From NCBI RefSeq assembly GCF_900187945.1, contig NZ_FYEH01000017.1, forward strand, positions 1-64,000: a stretch of DNA of 64,000 nucleotides, written 5' to 3'. The DNA comes from Arboricoccus pini. GTDB lineage: Bacteria; Pseudomonadota; Alphaproteobacteria; Geminicoccales; Geminicoccaceae. Below, in pieces: positions 7,985 to 16,803 of this stretch. A model generated the notes under the pieces. The model saw nothing but the letters and a program-made list of their open reading frames with translations. It ran no database searches and was not told the DNA's origin. A program made the translations under genes and the position numbers. How positions within the stretch are numbered: the stretch's first letter is position 1; each line of letters starts with the position of its first letter.

Positions 7985-9361
7985 GTGCCAGCTTCCATTT
8001 CCCGACCACAATTGACGCTGATGGGTTCCGCGCTCGGTTTTGCCGTCGTTCTTCTCGATGTCAGCGTGGTCAATGTTGCTCTCGATGCATTCCGCGACGG
8101 TTTCTCCGCCAGCGTCGTCGGCCTCGAATGGATCGTAAACGCCTACACGCTGACGTTTGCAGCCCTGCTCTTGATGGCTGGCGCGCTCGGTGACCGTTTT
8201 GGCGCCCGGAAAATCTTCCTCGCGGGATTCGTTCTGTTCACCTTGGCATCCCTGGCTTGCGGCCTGGCATCCACCTTAACGGCACTCATAGGCGCGCGGA
8301 TCGTCCAAGGAGCAGGTGCAGCACTGCTCGTTCCCAATTCCTTATCGCTGATACGCCACGCGTTCCCCGACCACGAGCAGCGCAGTCGCGCCTTAGGCTT
8401 GTGGAGCGCGACCGGCGGAATCGCCCTCGCAGCCGGCCCGCTTGCCGGGGGCCTCCTCGTCGCCCACTTTGGCTGGCGCAGCATCTTTCTCATTAATTTG
8501 CCGATTGGTCTGATCGGCTTGACGATGACACTTCGGTTTGCCCCTCCCTGCCCCGCTCATGCACAAAGGAAGCTCGACGTGCCGGGGCAGACGGCGGCGT
8601 TTGTCGCATTGGCCGCACTGGCAATCGCGCTGATCGAGGCTGGCAATCTCGGCTGGACGCACCCGAGAATCGTCGGCGCGTTGCTGACCGCAGTCGTTGG
8701 CACCCTGGCCTTCGTCGCCATAGAGGCGAAGCAGGCCGACCCCATGCTGCCATTGGCCTTGTTCCGGTCACGAGATTTCAAGATAGCATCCGTGAGCGGT
8801 ATATTTGTGAATTTTGCCTATTACGGCCTGATCTTCGTCTTCAGCCTGTTTTTCCAATGGCAACTGAAGTTAACCCCGGAACAGACGGGCCTCGCCTTTT
8901 TGCCGATGACAGTCGTTCTCATGCTGGCGAACATCATTGCCAGTCGGCTGATCACACGCCTGGGAGCGCGTCGGTTAATGGTGGCCGGACAAGCACTCGC
9001 GGCGCTCGGGTATCTGCTTTTGATCCCGGCTCTTGTTGCAGATTCCTACGCCATGCTGATCGTACCGATGCTCATGGCAGCCAGCGGCATCGCGCTCGTG
9101 GTGCCAACCATGACCAACATTACCCTTTCGTCGGTCGATCCGTCCCGCTCGGGCATTGCTTCGGCTGTTCTCAACACCGCTCGCCAAGTCGGTGGCATGC
9201 TGGGGGTGGCGGTTTGCGGGTATCTGATTCGGGACACGGCGCCGTCCGCTTTCGCGCATGGTATCCAGCTCTCACTCCTGGCTGCCGTGGCGCTCTTGGT
9301 GTTGGGCGGCCTGCTTTCCTTCTTTGGTCTGGAACGACGGCGAAAGCTCGTCGCAGCATAA
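7985..9361 (+). CDS. DHA2 family MFS drug exporter (EmrB/QacA-like)
   Basis: About 458 aa with the pattern of a 14-helix H+-coupled exporter of the inner membrane. DVSVVNVALDAF in helix 1 and the region around GALGDRFGARKIFLAG (motif A) mark the DHA2 family, and RIVQGAGAALLVPNSLSLI is the motif-C region. I chose GTG 7985 because the open frame upstream runs through the LysR operator; ATG 8021 is an alternative. It probably exports a toxic hydrophobic compound, with expression controlled by the divergent LysR protein. No membrane-fusion partner is adjacent, so it may act alone. Its substrate cannot be predicted. Confidence 0.83.
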   Translation: MPASISRPQLTLMGSALGFAVVLLDVSVVNVALDAFRDGFSASVVGLEWIVNAYTLTFAALLLMAGALGDRFGARKIFLAGFVLFTLASLACGLASTLTALIGARIVQGAGAALLVPNSLSLIRHAFPDHEQRSRALGLWSATGGIALAAGPLAGGLLVAHFGWRSIFLINLPIGLIGLTMTLRFAPPCPAHAQRKLDVPGQTAAFVALAALAIALIEAGNLGWTHPRIVGALLTAVVGTLAFVAIEAKQADPMLPLALFRSRDFKIASVSGIFVNFAYYGLIFVFSLFFQWQLKLTPEQTGLAFLPMTVVLMLANIIASRLITRLGARRLMVAGQALAALGYLLLIPALVADSYAMLIVPMLMAASGIALVVPTMTNITLSSVDPSRSGIASAVLNTARQVGGMLGVAVCGYLIRDTAPSAFAHGIQLSLLAAVALLVLGGLLSFFGLERRRKLVAA

Positions 9362-9605
9362 GCAGGCCGCAACCCGTTGGCGGCGCCGATCCGGCTGCTT
9401 ACCGTTGCCGAAGGACTCTGCCTCCATCGCGCGATACGACCATGACCGCTTGTCGGCGCCAACCTTCCGAGTGCCCTGCCGCCACACCGTGCCGCAAGCG
9501 GCTCTGATACCTGCGGCCGGTTGGCGCGACCGCATGATGACCATCTACGATGGCGACGGACATCATGCGCGGCTCAGCGAAGGAAACGCACGGGGCAGCG
9601 TCGCG

Positions 9606-12600
9606 CTACCATTTGTAGCGCAGGCCCAAGGTACCGTTCAGCCCGTAGCTGTCGCCAGGATTGGCAAGGCTCGTATCGACGCCGGCCTCGGCATAGAGCG
9701 CGTAGCGGCCATCGGCCCAGCTGACAGAACCGCCGAGGCCTACACCACCCCAGAGGCGCTCATTGTCGTTGGCAAGGTTGGTGCCCGACACGTCCACCTT
9801 AACCCCGTCCAGCATCTCATAATAGAGATTCGAGATCCCATAGAGATGGACCTTGCCGGTACGGCCGTCCGGCTGCTTCCACGCGCTCTCGTAATCAGCC
9901 GCAAGGCCAAGGCGGCTGTTCAGGCTGGATGCCTGGCGCCGCTCGACCTTGGCGCCGAAGGAATCGCTGAAGCTGTCGAAATCGACGCTCGAGAAGGGAA
10001 GCTGCACCTGGGGCGTCAGCGTCCAGCTGTCGTTCAGGCGAATCCGCTTACCCGTCTCGAGGCTGAGGCCGTAGCCAAAGCCGTCGTTGCCGCTGGCCAT
10101 ATTGCGGCCGAGCGTGTCGGAATGCAGGTCGCTGTCGTAGCGGGTGAGCTGGCCCTGACCATCAACATAGACGCCGTCTTGCCCGTACCAGGTCAAGGTA
10201 CCGCCGAAACCATAGCCCTTGACGTCGATCTTACCGTCGCCGTTGAAGGACCGGATGTCGGCCGTCAGCGTGCCGTAATGGACGTTGACGCCGCCGATCA
10301 GCTGACCAGCCGTGCCTTCCCACAAGCGGGTATCCAGACCGCCCTGAAAACGCCAGAGATCCTGGGTATACTCGCTGTCGCTGGTCGAACTGCGGGGGTC
10401 GATCCGCGAATGGCCGGCCTCGACCCGCGCCCATGCGCCCTGGCCCTCGACGAGCGGCGTGGCGGCGGTGCCGTCGCTCTGCCCGTCGCCGTCGTCCTCT
10501 GCTGCGGGCGTGCTCGTCACCCAATAGCGATTGCCCACGCGCTGTTGCAGCGTCGGCATCTTGTTGAGCGTCAAAAGAGCCTGACCATAGACCTCATACA
10601 GGGGAACACCCGGCTGATAGAGCGGCTTGCCAGACGACGAATCGCCATTGCCGCCGCTCCCAGTCGAGGTGCCTGTTTCGGTTGTGTCCGCGTCGGCCGT
10701 CAGCGAGGTGGAGCGCAGATACCAGTCGCCGTCGCCTGGTGCCGCCGGCGATCCCTGCACCAGGGAGTAGGCATAGGCGCCGGCGACGATGGCCGGCCGG
10801 CCGGTCTTGGCGTTGTAGTCGCCAAGCAGGGTGAAGCTTCCGTTCGAGGCGCCGTCCACATCGATCAGGCGAATGCCCTGGTTTGTCTCGGCGCCCGTGC
10901 CACCGACATTGGTGACCCGCACGTAGGTGCTGCCCGCGGTATCGCCCGTGACATGCAAAAGATCGGTGGGCGAGTTGTCGCCGTCCAGCCGGCTCTTCAT
11001 CGCAAGCAGGCCGCCCTGCCCTTCGTAGCTGCCGGCCACGAGCCGCGTGCCCAGGGCGCCATTGCCCCATTGCACCTCGCCCGCATTGACCACGCCGCCG
11101 ACGTTCTGGTCATTATCCATGAGCGCGACCAGCGCACCTGGCGAAATTGCGTAGACCGAGGCAGGGCTGAATGTCCCGGGTGCTCCGGCCTGTAGCTCGC
11201 CCGCCTCGACCCTTGTGATGCCGCTATAGGTGTTGGCGGCCGTGGTGACGAGCCGGCCTGTGTCGGCCTTGGTCAAAGCGCCTGGACCCGTCATGACGCC
11301 CTCATAGACGAGCGTCGTCCCGGCTACCGGTGCCAGGGTTCCCCCACCAGCGGCGAGGGTGGCAGCCCGGCTCGTCGTCAGGTCGACCGTGGTGCGCAGG
11401 CCGCCACCATCGAAGGTGATGCCGCCGCTGCTGGCGCCCAGTGCATTGTCGGCGGCGATGGCGATCATGCCTTCCTTGATCGTGGTCCCGCCCGAATAGC
11501 TGTTGCCGAGACCTGCAGCCGGTGCCAGCGTCAACGTGCCGCCGCCGGTCTTCTCGACGGCGCCCGAGCCCACGATTTGACCGACATAGGTGCCATCATC
11601 GGGCTGTGCGAACCGAACGAGCCCGTTATTCTGGATATTGTTCGTATTGTCCGCAGCGTTGGTCTTGGCCGGCAGGTTTTGCGCGCGCCCCTCCAGCGTC
11701 CCATCCGGGTCGACGACGACGACGACGCTAAAGTCCTCATTGTTGCCGCTCAGCGCCAGCGTGCCCTGCCGCACATCGACCGTGGTAAAGCCCTCAAGGC
11801 TACCAGTGACAGTCCAGCGGCCATCGCCCTGCTTCGTCAGGTTCGGAAAATTGGTGACATAGCCCGCGAGCGTGCCGGCCGAGCCGGCCTCGCCCTGCAA
11901 ATAGAGATTATTGACCCCGCCGCCGCCGTCGACCACGCCGGTGACAAGTGAGTTTGGCTCGAAATAAAGGTCGTCATCACCATCGCCAAAATTCAAATCG
12001 CCCAGGACTTTGGCACCGGCGCGATTATAGAAGACGATGCCGGCCGCGGCATTCGTGCCGATGATGTAGCCCTTCCCGCTCGACCGCTGCAGCGTGCCGT
12101 AATTGTCCAGGATATTCTTCGTTCCAGTCTGCTCGTCCTGGAACCAGACCGCCCCGCCCGGACCGCCTTCGATAACGCCATAGTTGATGATCTTATTGCC
12201 GTAGCCATGCACGTTCACCCCTTCGTCGAACGGGTTCGATCCATTAGCGACGACTTTACCGGTCGATGTAACGACGATCGTACTATTTGAATTGGCCTCT
12301 ATCGTATTGATGCCGCTGCCATAATTCCCCATGCCTGTATCCGCGGTCGTGCGAACGGTGCCGCTGACTGTCACCGAAGCACCGTCGCCCAGGCTGATCG
12401 CCGTTACATCCTTCGTATCGACAGTGGCACCATCTTGAACGATAACGGTTTTTCCGTCGTCCCCTCGACCCGTACCAATGGTCGTGGTCCATGGATTCGT
12501 CCCAGCCGAGCTGCAGGTCGTCGTCGAGCCCGACTCGACGCAGTCCGCCCGGACCGGCTGTGCGGCCAGCACGCCGATCGATGAGATCGCAAGTCCGAGG

Positions 12601-12641
12601 CCGCGACGAATCGAGCGGCCGCCAGCAATCAAATAAACCAT
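9606..12641 (-). CDS. Type Va autotransporter, pertactin-like
   Basis: 1011 aa. A basic N-terminus and hydrophobic core end in an AxA-like site (PVRADC, near residue 32), giving a Sec signal peptide. Residues about 33-730 are a Gly/Thr/Asn-rich beta-helical passenger. It contains autotransporter-associated beta-strand repeats such as GGTTIKEGMIAIAADNALGA and GSGAVEKTGGGTLTLAP. Residues about 735-1011 form the autotransporter barrel, ending in the aromatic LRYKW needed for BAM-mediated insertion. The passenger would sit at the cell surface, probably for adhesion or biofilm formation; I see no protease or lipase triad. A short GAC-triplet run near 11713 encodes a poly-Val tract. The gene is monocistronic. 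Confidence 0.9.
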   Translation of the reverse strand: MVYLIAGGRSIRRGLGLAISSIGVLAAQPVRADCVESGSTTTCSSAGTNPWTTTIGTGRGDDGKTVIVQDGATVDTKDVTAISLGDGASVTVSGTVRTTADTGMGNYGSGINTIEANSNSTIVVTSTGKVVANGSNPFDEGVNVHGYGNKIINYGVIEGGPGGAVWFQDEQTGTKNILDNYGTLQRSSGKGYIIGTNAAAGIVFYNRAGAKVLGDLNFGDGDDDLYFEPNSLVTGVVDGGGGVNNLYLQGEAGSAGTLAGYVTNFPNLTKQGDGRWTVTGSLEGFTTVDVRQGTLALSGNNEDFSVVVVVDPDGTLEGRAQNLPAKTNAADNTNNIQNNGLVRFAQPDDGTYVGQIVGSGAVEKTGGGTLTLAPAAGLGNSYSGGTTIKEGMIAIAADNALGASSGGITFDGGGLRTTVDLTTSRAATLAAGGGTLAPVAGTTLVYEGVMTGPGALTKADTGRLVTTAANTYSGITRVEAGELQAGAPGTFSPASVYAISPGALVALMDNDQNVGGVVNAGEVQWGNGALGTRLVAGSYEGQGGLLAMKSRLDGDNSPTDLLHVTGDTAGSTYVRVTNVGGTGAETNQGIRLIDVDGASNGSFTLLGDYNAKTGRPAIVAGAYAYSLVQGSPAAPGDGDWYLRSTSLTADADTTETGTSTGSGGNGDSSSGKPLYQPGVPLYEVYGQALLTLNKMPTLQQRVGNRYWVTSTPAAEDDGDGQSDGTAATPLVEGQGAWARVEAGHSRIDPRSSTSDSEYTQDLWRFQGGLDTRLWEGTAGQLIGGVNVHYGTLTADIRSFNGDGKIDVKGYGFGGTLTWYGQDGVYVDGQGQLTRYDSDLHSDTLGRNMASGNDGFGYGLSLETGKRIRLNDSWTLTPQVQLPFSSVDFDSFSDSFGAKVERRQASSLNSRLGLAADYESAWKQPDGRTGKVHLYGISNLYYEMLDGVKVDVSGTNLANDNERLWGGVGLGGSVSWADGRYALYAEAGVDTSLANPGDSYGLNGTLGLRYKW

Positions 12642-13183
12642 CTGACGAATTCCCGTAAAATTTTATGCGAATCTGGCGGTCCACATAATTCGGGAAGTCC
12701 GGGCAGGCCACTTTGTTTGCTTTCGTTAACCGTGAAACCTGCGCGATGGCGGCCAGGGGTATGACAGAATCGTCATGCGGGCGATCCGAGTGGTTGAGAA
12801 TCTGGCAAGAAGCCGGATCTCGGGCCGAACGGAGAGAGCGCCATAGGGGCAATAGTGCCGCCGGTGTGCTGGCGATGGTGGTCATTCAGCGCGCATCGCC
12901 CCCCCCCACGGCCCGGCGATCGCCATTGCGTCCTCCGCCTGCAGAACGTTAAGGGTCGGGTAAATCGGCAATCACGACTGAGGAGGTTCGTTTGACAGCG
13001 CGCAGAATGGCGCCTGGCCGCCGGCTCGCCGATTACCGACTGCGCCTGCAGGCTCGCCGGACGTCTAAGGGCGCGCTGCCGCGAGCTCGGAGCGCAACAC
13101 GATCCAGTTCGGCCGTGGGTCTATCCAGCGGGGTATAAGCCCGCGCCCCGCCGGCGAACCGGCGGGGCTGGTCGGCCAGGGCG
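12642..13183. other. Intergenic region upstream of the autotransporter
   Basis: 542 bp. It holds the autotransporter promoter region (AT-rich near 12650-12670), a run of nine C at 12899-12907, a possible 48-codon TTG-started frame at 12992-13138, and the hairpin at 13143-13166. That frame encodes an Arg-rich peptide and follows a good GAGGAGG at 12980-12986, but nothing else supports it as a gene. The C-run lies about 260 bp before the autotransporter start, far for a phase-variation tract. Confidence 0.5.
13143..13166 (-). terminator. Hairpin after the GMC oxidoreductase operon
   Basis: GCCCCGCCGG-CGAA-CCGGCGGGGC is a perfect 10-bp stem with a GNRA-like tetraloop, beginning 17 bp after the GMC gene stop. 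It lacks a strong U-run on the minus strand, but the position fits the end of the long operon starting near 22.2-23.4 kb. Confidence 0.55.
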
Positions 13184-14809
13184 TCAGGCCGCGACAGACT
13201 TGGTCGAGCCTTTCAGCTCCTGGAAATGGTCGCGGATATAGGCGGCGGCGCGCAAGGCCAGGGCCGAGATGGTGGGGGTGGGGTTGACCACCCCGCCCGT
13301 CGCCAGAACGCTGCCATCAACGATAAAGAGATTGGGAACGTCCCAGCTCTGCTGCCACTTGTTGACGACCGAGGTCTCCGGGTCGTCGCCCATGCGACAG
13401 GTGCCGATCATGTGCCAGGCAGGCGTACGGTAGACGCCATTTTCGTCCTTGTAGTCCTGGAGGCGGTAGTCGAAGGCGCCAGCGGCCTTGGCGATGTCCT
13501 CCAGGCGATCCAGCATGTAGTTCATCATGCGGCGGTCATTCTCGCCGGGCTCATAATGCATGCGGGCGACGGGCATGCCGTTCGTGTCGGTAACAACGGG
13601 GTCGAGAAAGACCCGGTTATTGGGATTGGGCAGGTCGTCACCGATGGCGTGGATGCCGATGCCGTGGCCGAAATGACGCTCGAACCAGCGATGATGCCCC
13701 TCTCCCCAGGGCGCTCTCCTGTCGCTGATCCAGCCGGCAGCCACCTCGCCAGCCGACGAAGTGCTCGTCAGGCAGTTAAAGTTGAAGCCGTTGACAAAAC
13801 CCCTCGAGATATCGGTCTCGGCGAACTCGCGGCTGATCAGCGAGGCCACATAGCCCATATGGCCGTCGATCTGTTCATCGACCCACATCTCGGAGGAGAC
13901 CAGCGTGTGGTGGAGGAGGTTGCGACCGACCTGGTCCGACTGATTCGCCAGGTTGTCGGAGGCCAGAAGAAGTCGCGGCGTACCGACGCCATTCGCGGCG
14001 ACGATGACGATGGTGGCCGGCTGGAACTCGACGATGCCAGTATTTCGATCCTGGTAGAGAGCACCGGTAGCTCGGCCATCCCTGCCCTTCTCGATCTTGA
14101 GGACCCGCGCGTGGGTGCGCAATTTCGTGCCGGCCGAAAGTGCCTTTGGCCAGACCGAGAGCGAATATTTGCTCATCGAGCCGCGCGGGCAGCCGTTGCA
14201 AATGCCGCAGCCATTGCAGGCCGGGCGCCCGTCATAGTCCTCCGAGATGGTACCCGCCTCGGCTGGCCACCAGTGCCAGCCCAGTTTGTCGAAGGCGCCG
14301 GCCAGCGTGGCGGCCGCCTTCGTGAAGGGCAGCGGACCCGTCGGGCAAGGCTCGCGCGGCGGCATGGCGGGATCGCCCTCAAGGCCGCTTACACCCACCA
14401 GGCGGTCCGCCGCCTCGTAGAAGGGCGCCAGCTCCTCATAGCTGATCGGCCAGTTGGGCTGCAGGCCGTGCTCATCGCCCTTCCTGAAGTCGGAGGGCCG
14501 GTAGCGCGGCCAGATGGCGCCATAGACGTTGGTGGAGCCGCCGACACCGTTCCACATCAGGACTTGCGAACTGTCCGAGACGACCTTGTAGTCATCGGGA
14601 TGATGACGCTTGTTGATGTCGGCATTCCAGTTGGTACGACGCTGCCAGGTCCAGTCATTGCTGTAATGCGGGTGGTCCTCCCGCTCGACCCAGCCACCCT
14701 GCTCCAGGCAGACGACGTCGAGGCCGGCCTTGGCCAGGACGGTAGCGGCCAGCGAGCCGGTGGCACCCGCACCGATGATGAGAATGTCGCACGCTTCGTT
14801 CTGCTTCAT
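13184..14809 (-). CDS. GMC oxidoreductase with CxxCxxCxxC motif
   Basis: 541 aa flavoprotein like the large subunit of gluconate/glucose/fructose dehydrogenases. The FAD Rossmann motif GAGATG is at residues 13-18 and MWNGVGGSTNVYGAIWPRY is the second FAD segment. WHMIGTCRMG near the C-terminus supplies the catalytic His, and NPTPTISALALRAA closes the fold. Cys198, 201, 204 and 207 form a tight cluster where FAD-glucose and fructose dehydrogenases bind a 3Fe-4S cluster. The start is ATG 14809, which overlaps the subunit-3 stop as ATGA. It is the last gene of the operon and probably oxidises the imported polyol, sugar or its product. No cytochrome c subunit is encoded nearby, so the electron acceptor is unknown. 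Confidence 0.85.
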   Translation of the reverse strand: MKQNEACDILIIGAGATGSLAATVLAKAGLDVVCLEQGGWVEREDHPHYSNDWTWQRRTNWNADINKRHHPDDYKVVSDSSQVLMWNGVGGSTNVYGAIWPRYRPSDFRKGDEHGLQPNWPISYEELAPFYEAADRLVGVSGLEGDPAMPPREPCPTGPLPFTKAAATLAGAFDKLGWHWWPAEAGTISEDYDGRPACNGCGICNGCPRGSMSKYSLSVWPKALSAGTKLRTHARVLKIEKGRDGRATGALYQDRNTGIVEFQPATIVIVAANGVGTPRLLLASDNLANQSDQVGRNLLHHTLVSSEMWVDEQIDGHMGYVASLISREFAETDISRGFVNGFNFNCLTSTSSAGEVAAGWISDRRAPWGEGHHRWFERHFGHGIGIHAIGDDLPNPNNRVFLDPVVTDTNGMPVARMHYEPGENDRRMMNYMLDRLEDIAKAAGAFDYRLQDYKDENGVYRTPAWHMIGTCRMGDDPETSVVNKWQQSWDVPNLFIVDGSVLATGGVVNPTPTISALALRAAAYIRDHFQELKGSTKSVAA

Positions 14810-15327
14810 CGCTGACGCCCCCATGTCGTCGTGACCCGGCTCTCGAGTTCCAGGCTCGAGATGTCGACATGCCGCACCTGGTCGGTCGGCACGTAATGGC
14901 CGCGCTTTTGGGCCGGAACGTCCTTGGTCCGGTCGAATCGCGGCACGGCGTAACCCGTCAGATGTGGCCGCAGCTTATAGGGATGACCCTTGGCGTTGAT
15001 GGCGGCGGCGACGAACGGGCTCTCGTAATAGGCGATGAAGACGGCATCGCGCACCCAGGCGAAGAGTTCGGGCTCGCTTCTCTCCAGGGCACTGACGATG
15101 GCGTCCCGCTGCTTGTCCGCCTGCCCGGCGAACGGGGCGCCCGCCGCCCGCAACGCCTTCAGAAGACCTGGCAGCGCCGCCTCGCCCTGCTCTGCGATCA
15201 ACCGCGTTGCAAGCTGCCCCTGCACGCCGACGATGGCGGCCGATGGCCAGCCATCGCCGCTGGGGATCAAGACGTCGACGAGGTCCGCCAGCATGACGGC
15301 ATCGCTCGCCGCATCTACTTGTTGCAT
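14806..15327 (-). CDS. Gluconate 2-dehydrogenase subunit 3-like protein
   Basis: 173 aa from ATG 15327, which has a strong GAAGGAGGGGAG upstream. The sequence fits the subunit-3 family partnering GMC dehydrogenases: LADLVDVLIPSGDGWPSA at the N-terminus and FIAYYESPFVAAAI and RPHLTGYAVPRFD later. Family members often carry a twin-arginine signal that exports the complex; none is visible here, so the complex may stay cytoplasmic. Its stop overlaps the GMC start by 4 bp, implying translational coupling and a complex of the two. It lies 17 bp after the aldehyde dehydrogenase gene. Confidence 0.8.
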   Translation of the reverse strand: MQQVDAASDAVMLADLVDVLIPSGDGWPSAAIVGVQGQLATRLIAEQGEAALPGLLKALRAAGAPFAGQADKQRDAIVSALERSEPELFAWVRDAVFIAYYESPFVAAAINAKGHPYKLRPHLTGYAVPRFDRTKDVPAQKRGHYVPTDQVRHVDISSLELESRVTTTWGRQR

Positions 15328-15344
15328 GATGATACTCCCCTCCT

Positions 15345-16793
15345 TCAACGGTTGCGATGAAAGGAGATCATCTTGATCTCGGTCATGGCCTCGAGCGTCA
15401 GCTTGCCGCCGAGGCGGCCAATGCCGCTCTGGGTGCCCGAACCGCCGCCGAAGGGCAGGTGGATCTCCCAATAGGTGCTGCCCGAATTGATATTGACGAT
15501 GCCGGCCCGGATCGTCTCGGCGAAGCGGAAGGCCCTGTCGATGCCAGCCGTGAACACGCCGACCGAGAGTCCGTAGGCACTGTCCGTGGCGAGGTCGAGT
15601 GCTTCCTCGTCGTCGTTGAAGGCGATGATTGGAATGACCGGCCCGAACGTTTCCTCGCGGTTGAGACGCATCTCGCGCGTCACTCCGGTCATGACCGTTG
15701 GCTCGAAAAAGAGGTCGCTGCCAAGGTCGGGCCTCGGCTTGCCGCCCGTCAGCACCGTGGCGCCCTTGGCGACCCCGTCGTCGACATGCTCCTTCACCTT
15801 CAAGGCCAGCTTCTTGTTGTTGAGCGGACCCATCGTCGTCCCCTGATTGAAGGGATCGCCCAGGATCTGCGCCTTGGCCCGCTCGACCAACCGGGCTGCC
15901 AGCGGCTCGACGATGCTCTTATGCGCCAGCACCCGGCCCGTGGCGGCACAGATCTGGCCGCTATTGGAAAAGGCCCCACCGGCCGCCGCGTCCGCCGCCA
16001 GGTCGAGATCGGCATCCTCGAAGACGATGACCGGCCCGTTGCCGCCCAGCTCGAGCAGAAGAGGCTTGCCAGCCCCGCGCTCGGCGATCCGGCGCCCGGT
16101 GGCGGCGCTGCCGGTAAAGCCGATGCCCTGCGTGTCGGGATGGATAACGATTTCGTCACCCGCCTCCGGCCCCTCGCCCATGACGAGGTTGACGACGCCA
16201 GCCGGCAGGCCCGCCTCGGCGATGACGCGCATGAGTTCGACCGCCACCATCGAGGTGCTGGGTGCCGGCACCCAGACAATGGCATTGCCGGTGGCGATGC
16301 CCGGCCCCAGATACTCGACCGGAATATTGACCGGATAGTTCCAAGGCGTGATCACCGCGTAGACGCCACGCGGCTGACGGATCGTCATCACAAGCTTGGC
16401 CGGATCCTCGGCCGGAATGGTCTCGCCGCGCATCTCGCGCACCAGCGCCGCCGCCAGCCGAAACCCGTCCGCTGCCTTGGCCACCTCCCCCATAGACTGA
16501 ACGAGCGGCTTGCCTTGCTCCAGCGACAAGACGCGGGCGATCCGCTCGCGCGCTGCGTCGACGCCAGCTGCGATGGTTTCGCACATGGCGGCGCGCTCAA
16601 AGGCGGAAGTCGCGGCCCAGGCGGGCTGTGCCGCCTTGGCGGCAGCGATGGCTTCCCTCGCCTCAGCCCGGCTGCTCTTCGGCAGATGGCCGATCAGGGC
16701 ACCCGTCGCCGGATTGTGGGCCGGCATGGTGGCGGCCGCTTCCTTCCAGCCACCATCGATGAAATTCGCGAAAGTCTTGATTTCGTCCTGCAT
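15345..16793 (-). CDS. NAD(P)-dependent aldehyde dehydrogenase
   Basis: 482 aa, typical ALDH length. Catalytic Cys282 lies in SNSGQICAATGR and the general-base Glu248 in LLELGGNGP; TGSAATGR at 227-234 is the cofactor-binding turn and ITPWNYPV is at 148-155. The usual Lys that contacts the adenine ribose (KPA motif) is replaced: the sequence reads WVPAPST near 174-180, with Val at the Lys position. GAGGAG sits 6 bases before ATG 16793; a second ATG six bases upstream is less well spaced. It follows the amidohydrolase gene by 10 bp and likely oxidises an aldehyde made earlier in the operon's pathway. Confidence 0.88.
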   Translation of the reverse strand: MQDEIKTFANFIDGGWKEAAATMPAHNPATGALIGHLPKSSRAEAREAIAAAKAAQPAWAATSAFERAAMCETIAAGVDAARERIARVLSLEQGKPLVQSMGEVAKAADGFRLAAALVREMRGETIPAEDPAKLVMTIRQPRGVYAVITPWNYPVNIPVEYLGPGIATGNAIVWVPAPSTSMVAVELMRVIAEAGLPAGVVNLVMGEGPEAGDEIVIHPDTQGIGFTGSAATGRRIAERGAGKPLLLELGGNGPVIVFEDADLDLAADAAAGGAFSNSGQICAATGRVLAHKSIVEPLAARLVERAKAQILGDPFNQGTTMGPLNNKKLALKVKEHVDDGVAKGATVLTGGKPRPDLGSDLFFEPTVMTGVTREMRLNREETFGPVIPIIAFNDDEEALDLATDSAYGLSVGVFTAGIDRAFRFAETIRAGIVNINSGSTYWEIHLPFGGGSGTQSGIGRLGGKLTLEAMTEIKMISFHRNR

Positions 16794-16803
16794 GCCCATC
16801 TCC

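Noticed and set aside
9258-11195. Very long plus-strand open frame (645 codons) opposite the autotransporter
   Set aside because: It is the antisense shadow of a GC-rich coding frame; the minus strand encodes a complete, recognisable autotransporter, while the plus product has no domain and no start context.
11700-11735. GAC trinucleotide microsatellite
   Set aside because: It lies inside the autotransporter gene and encodes a short Val run; length change would stay in frame, so it is not a phase switch.
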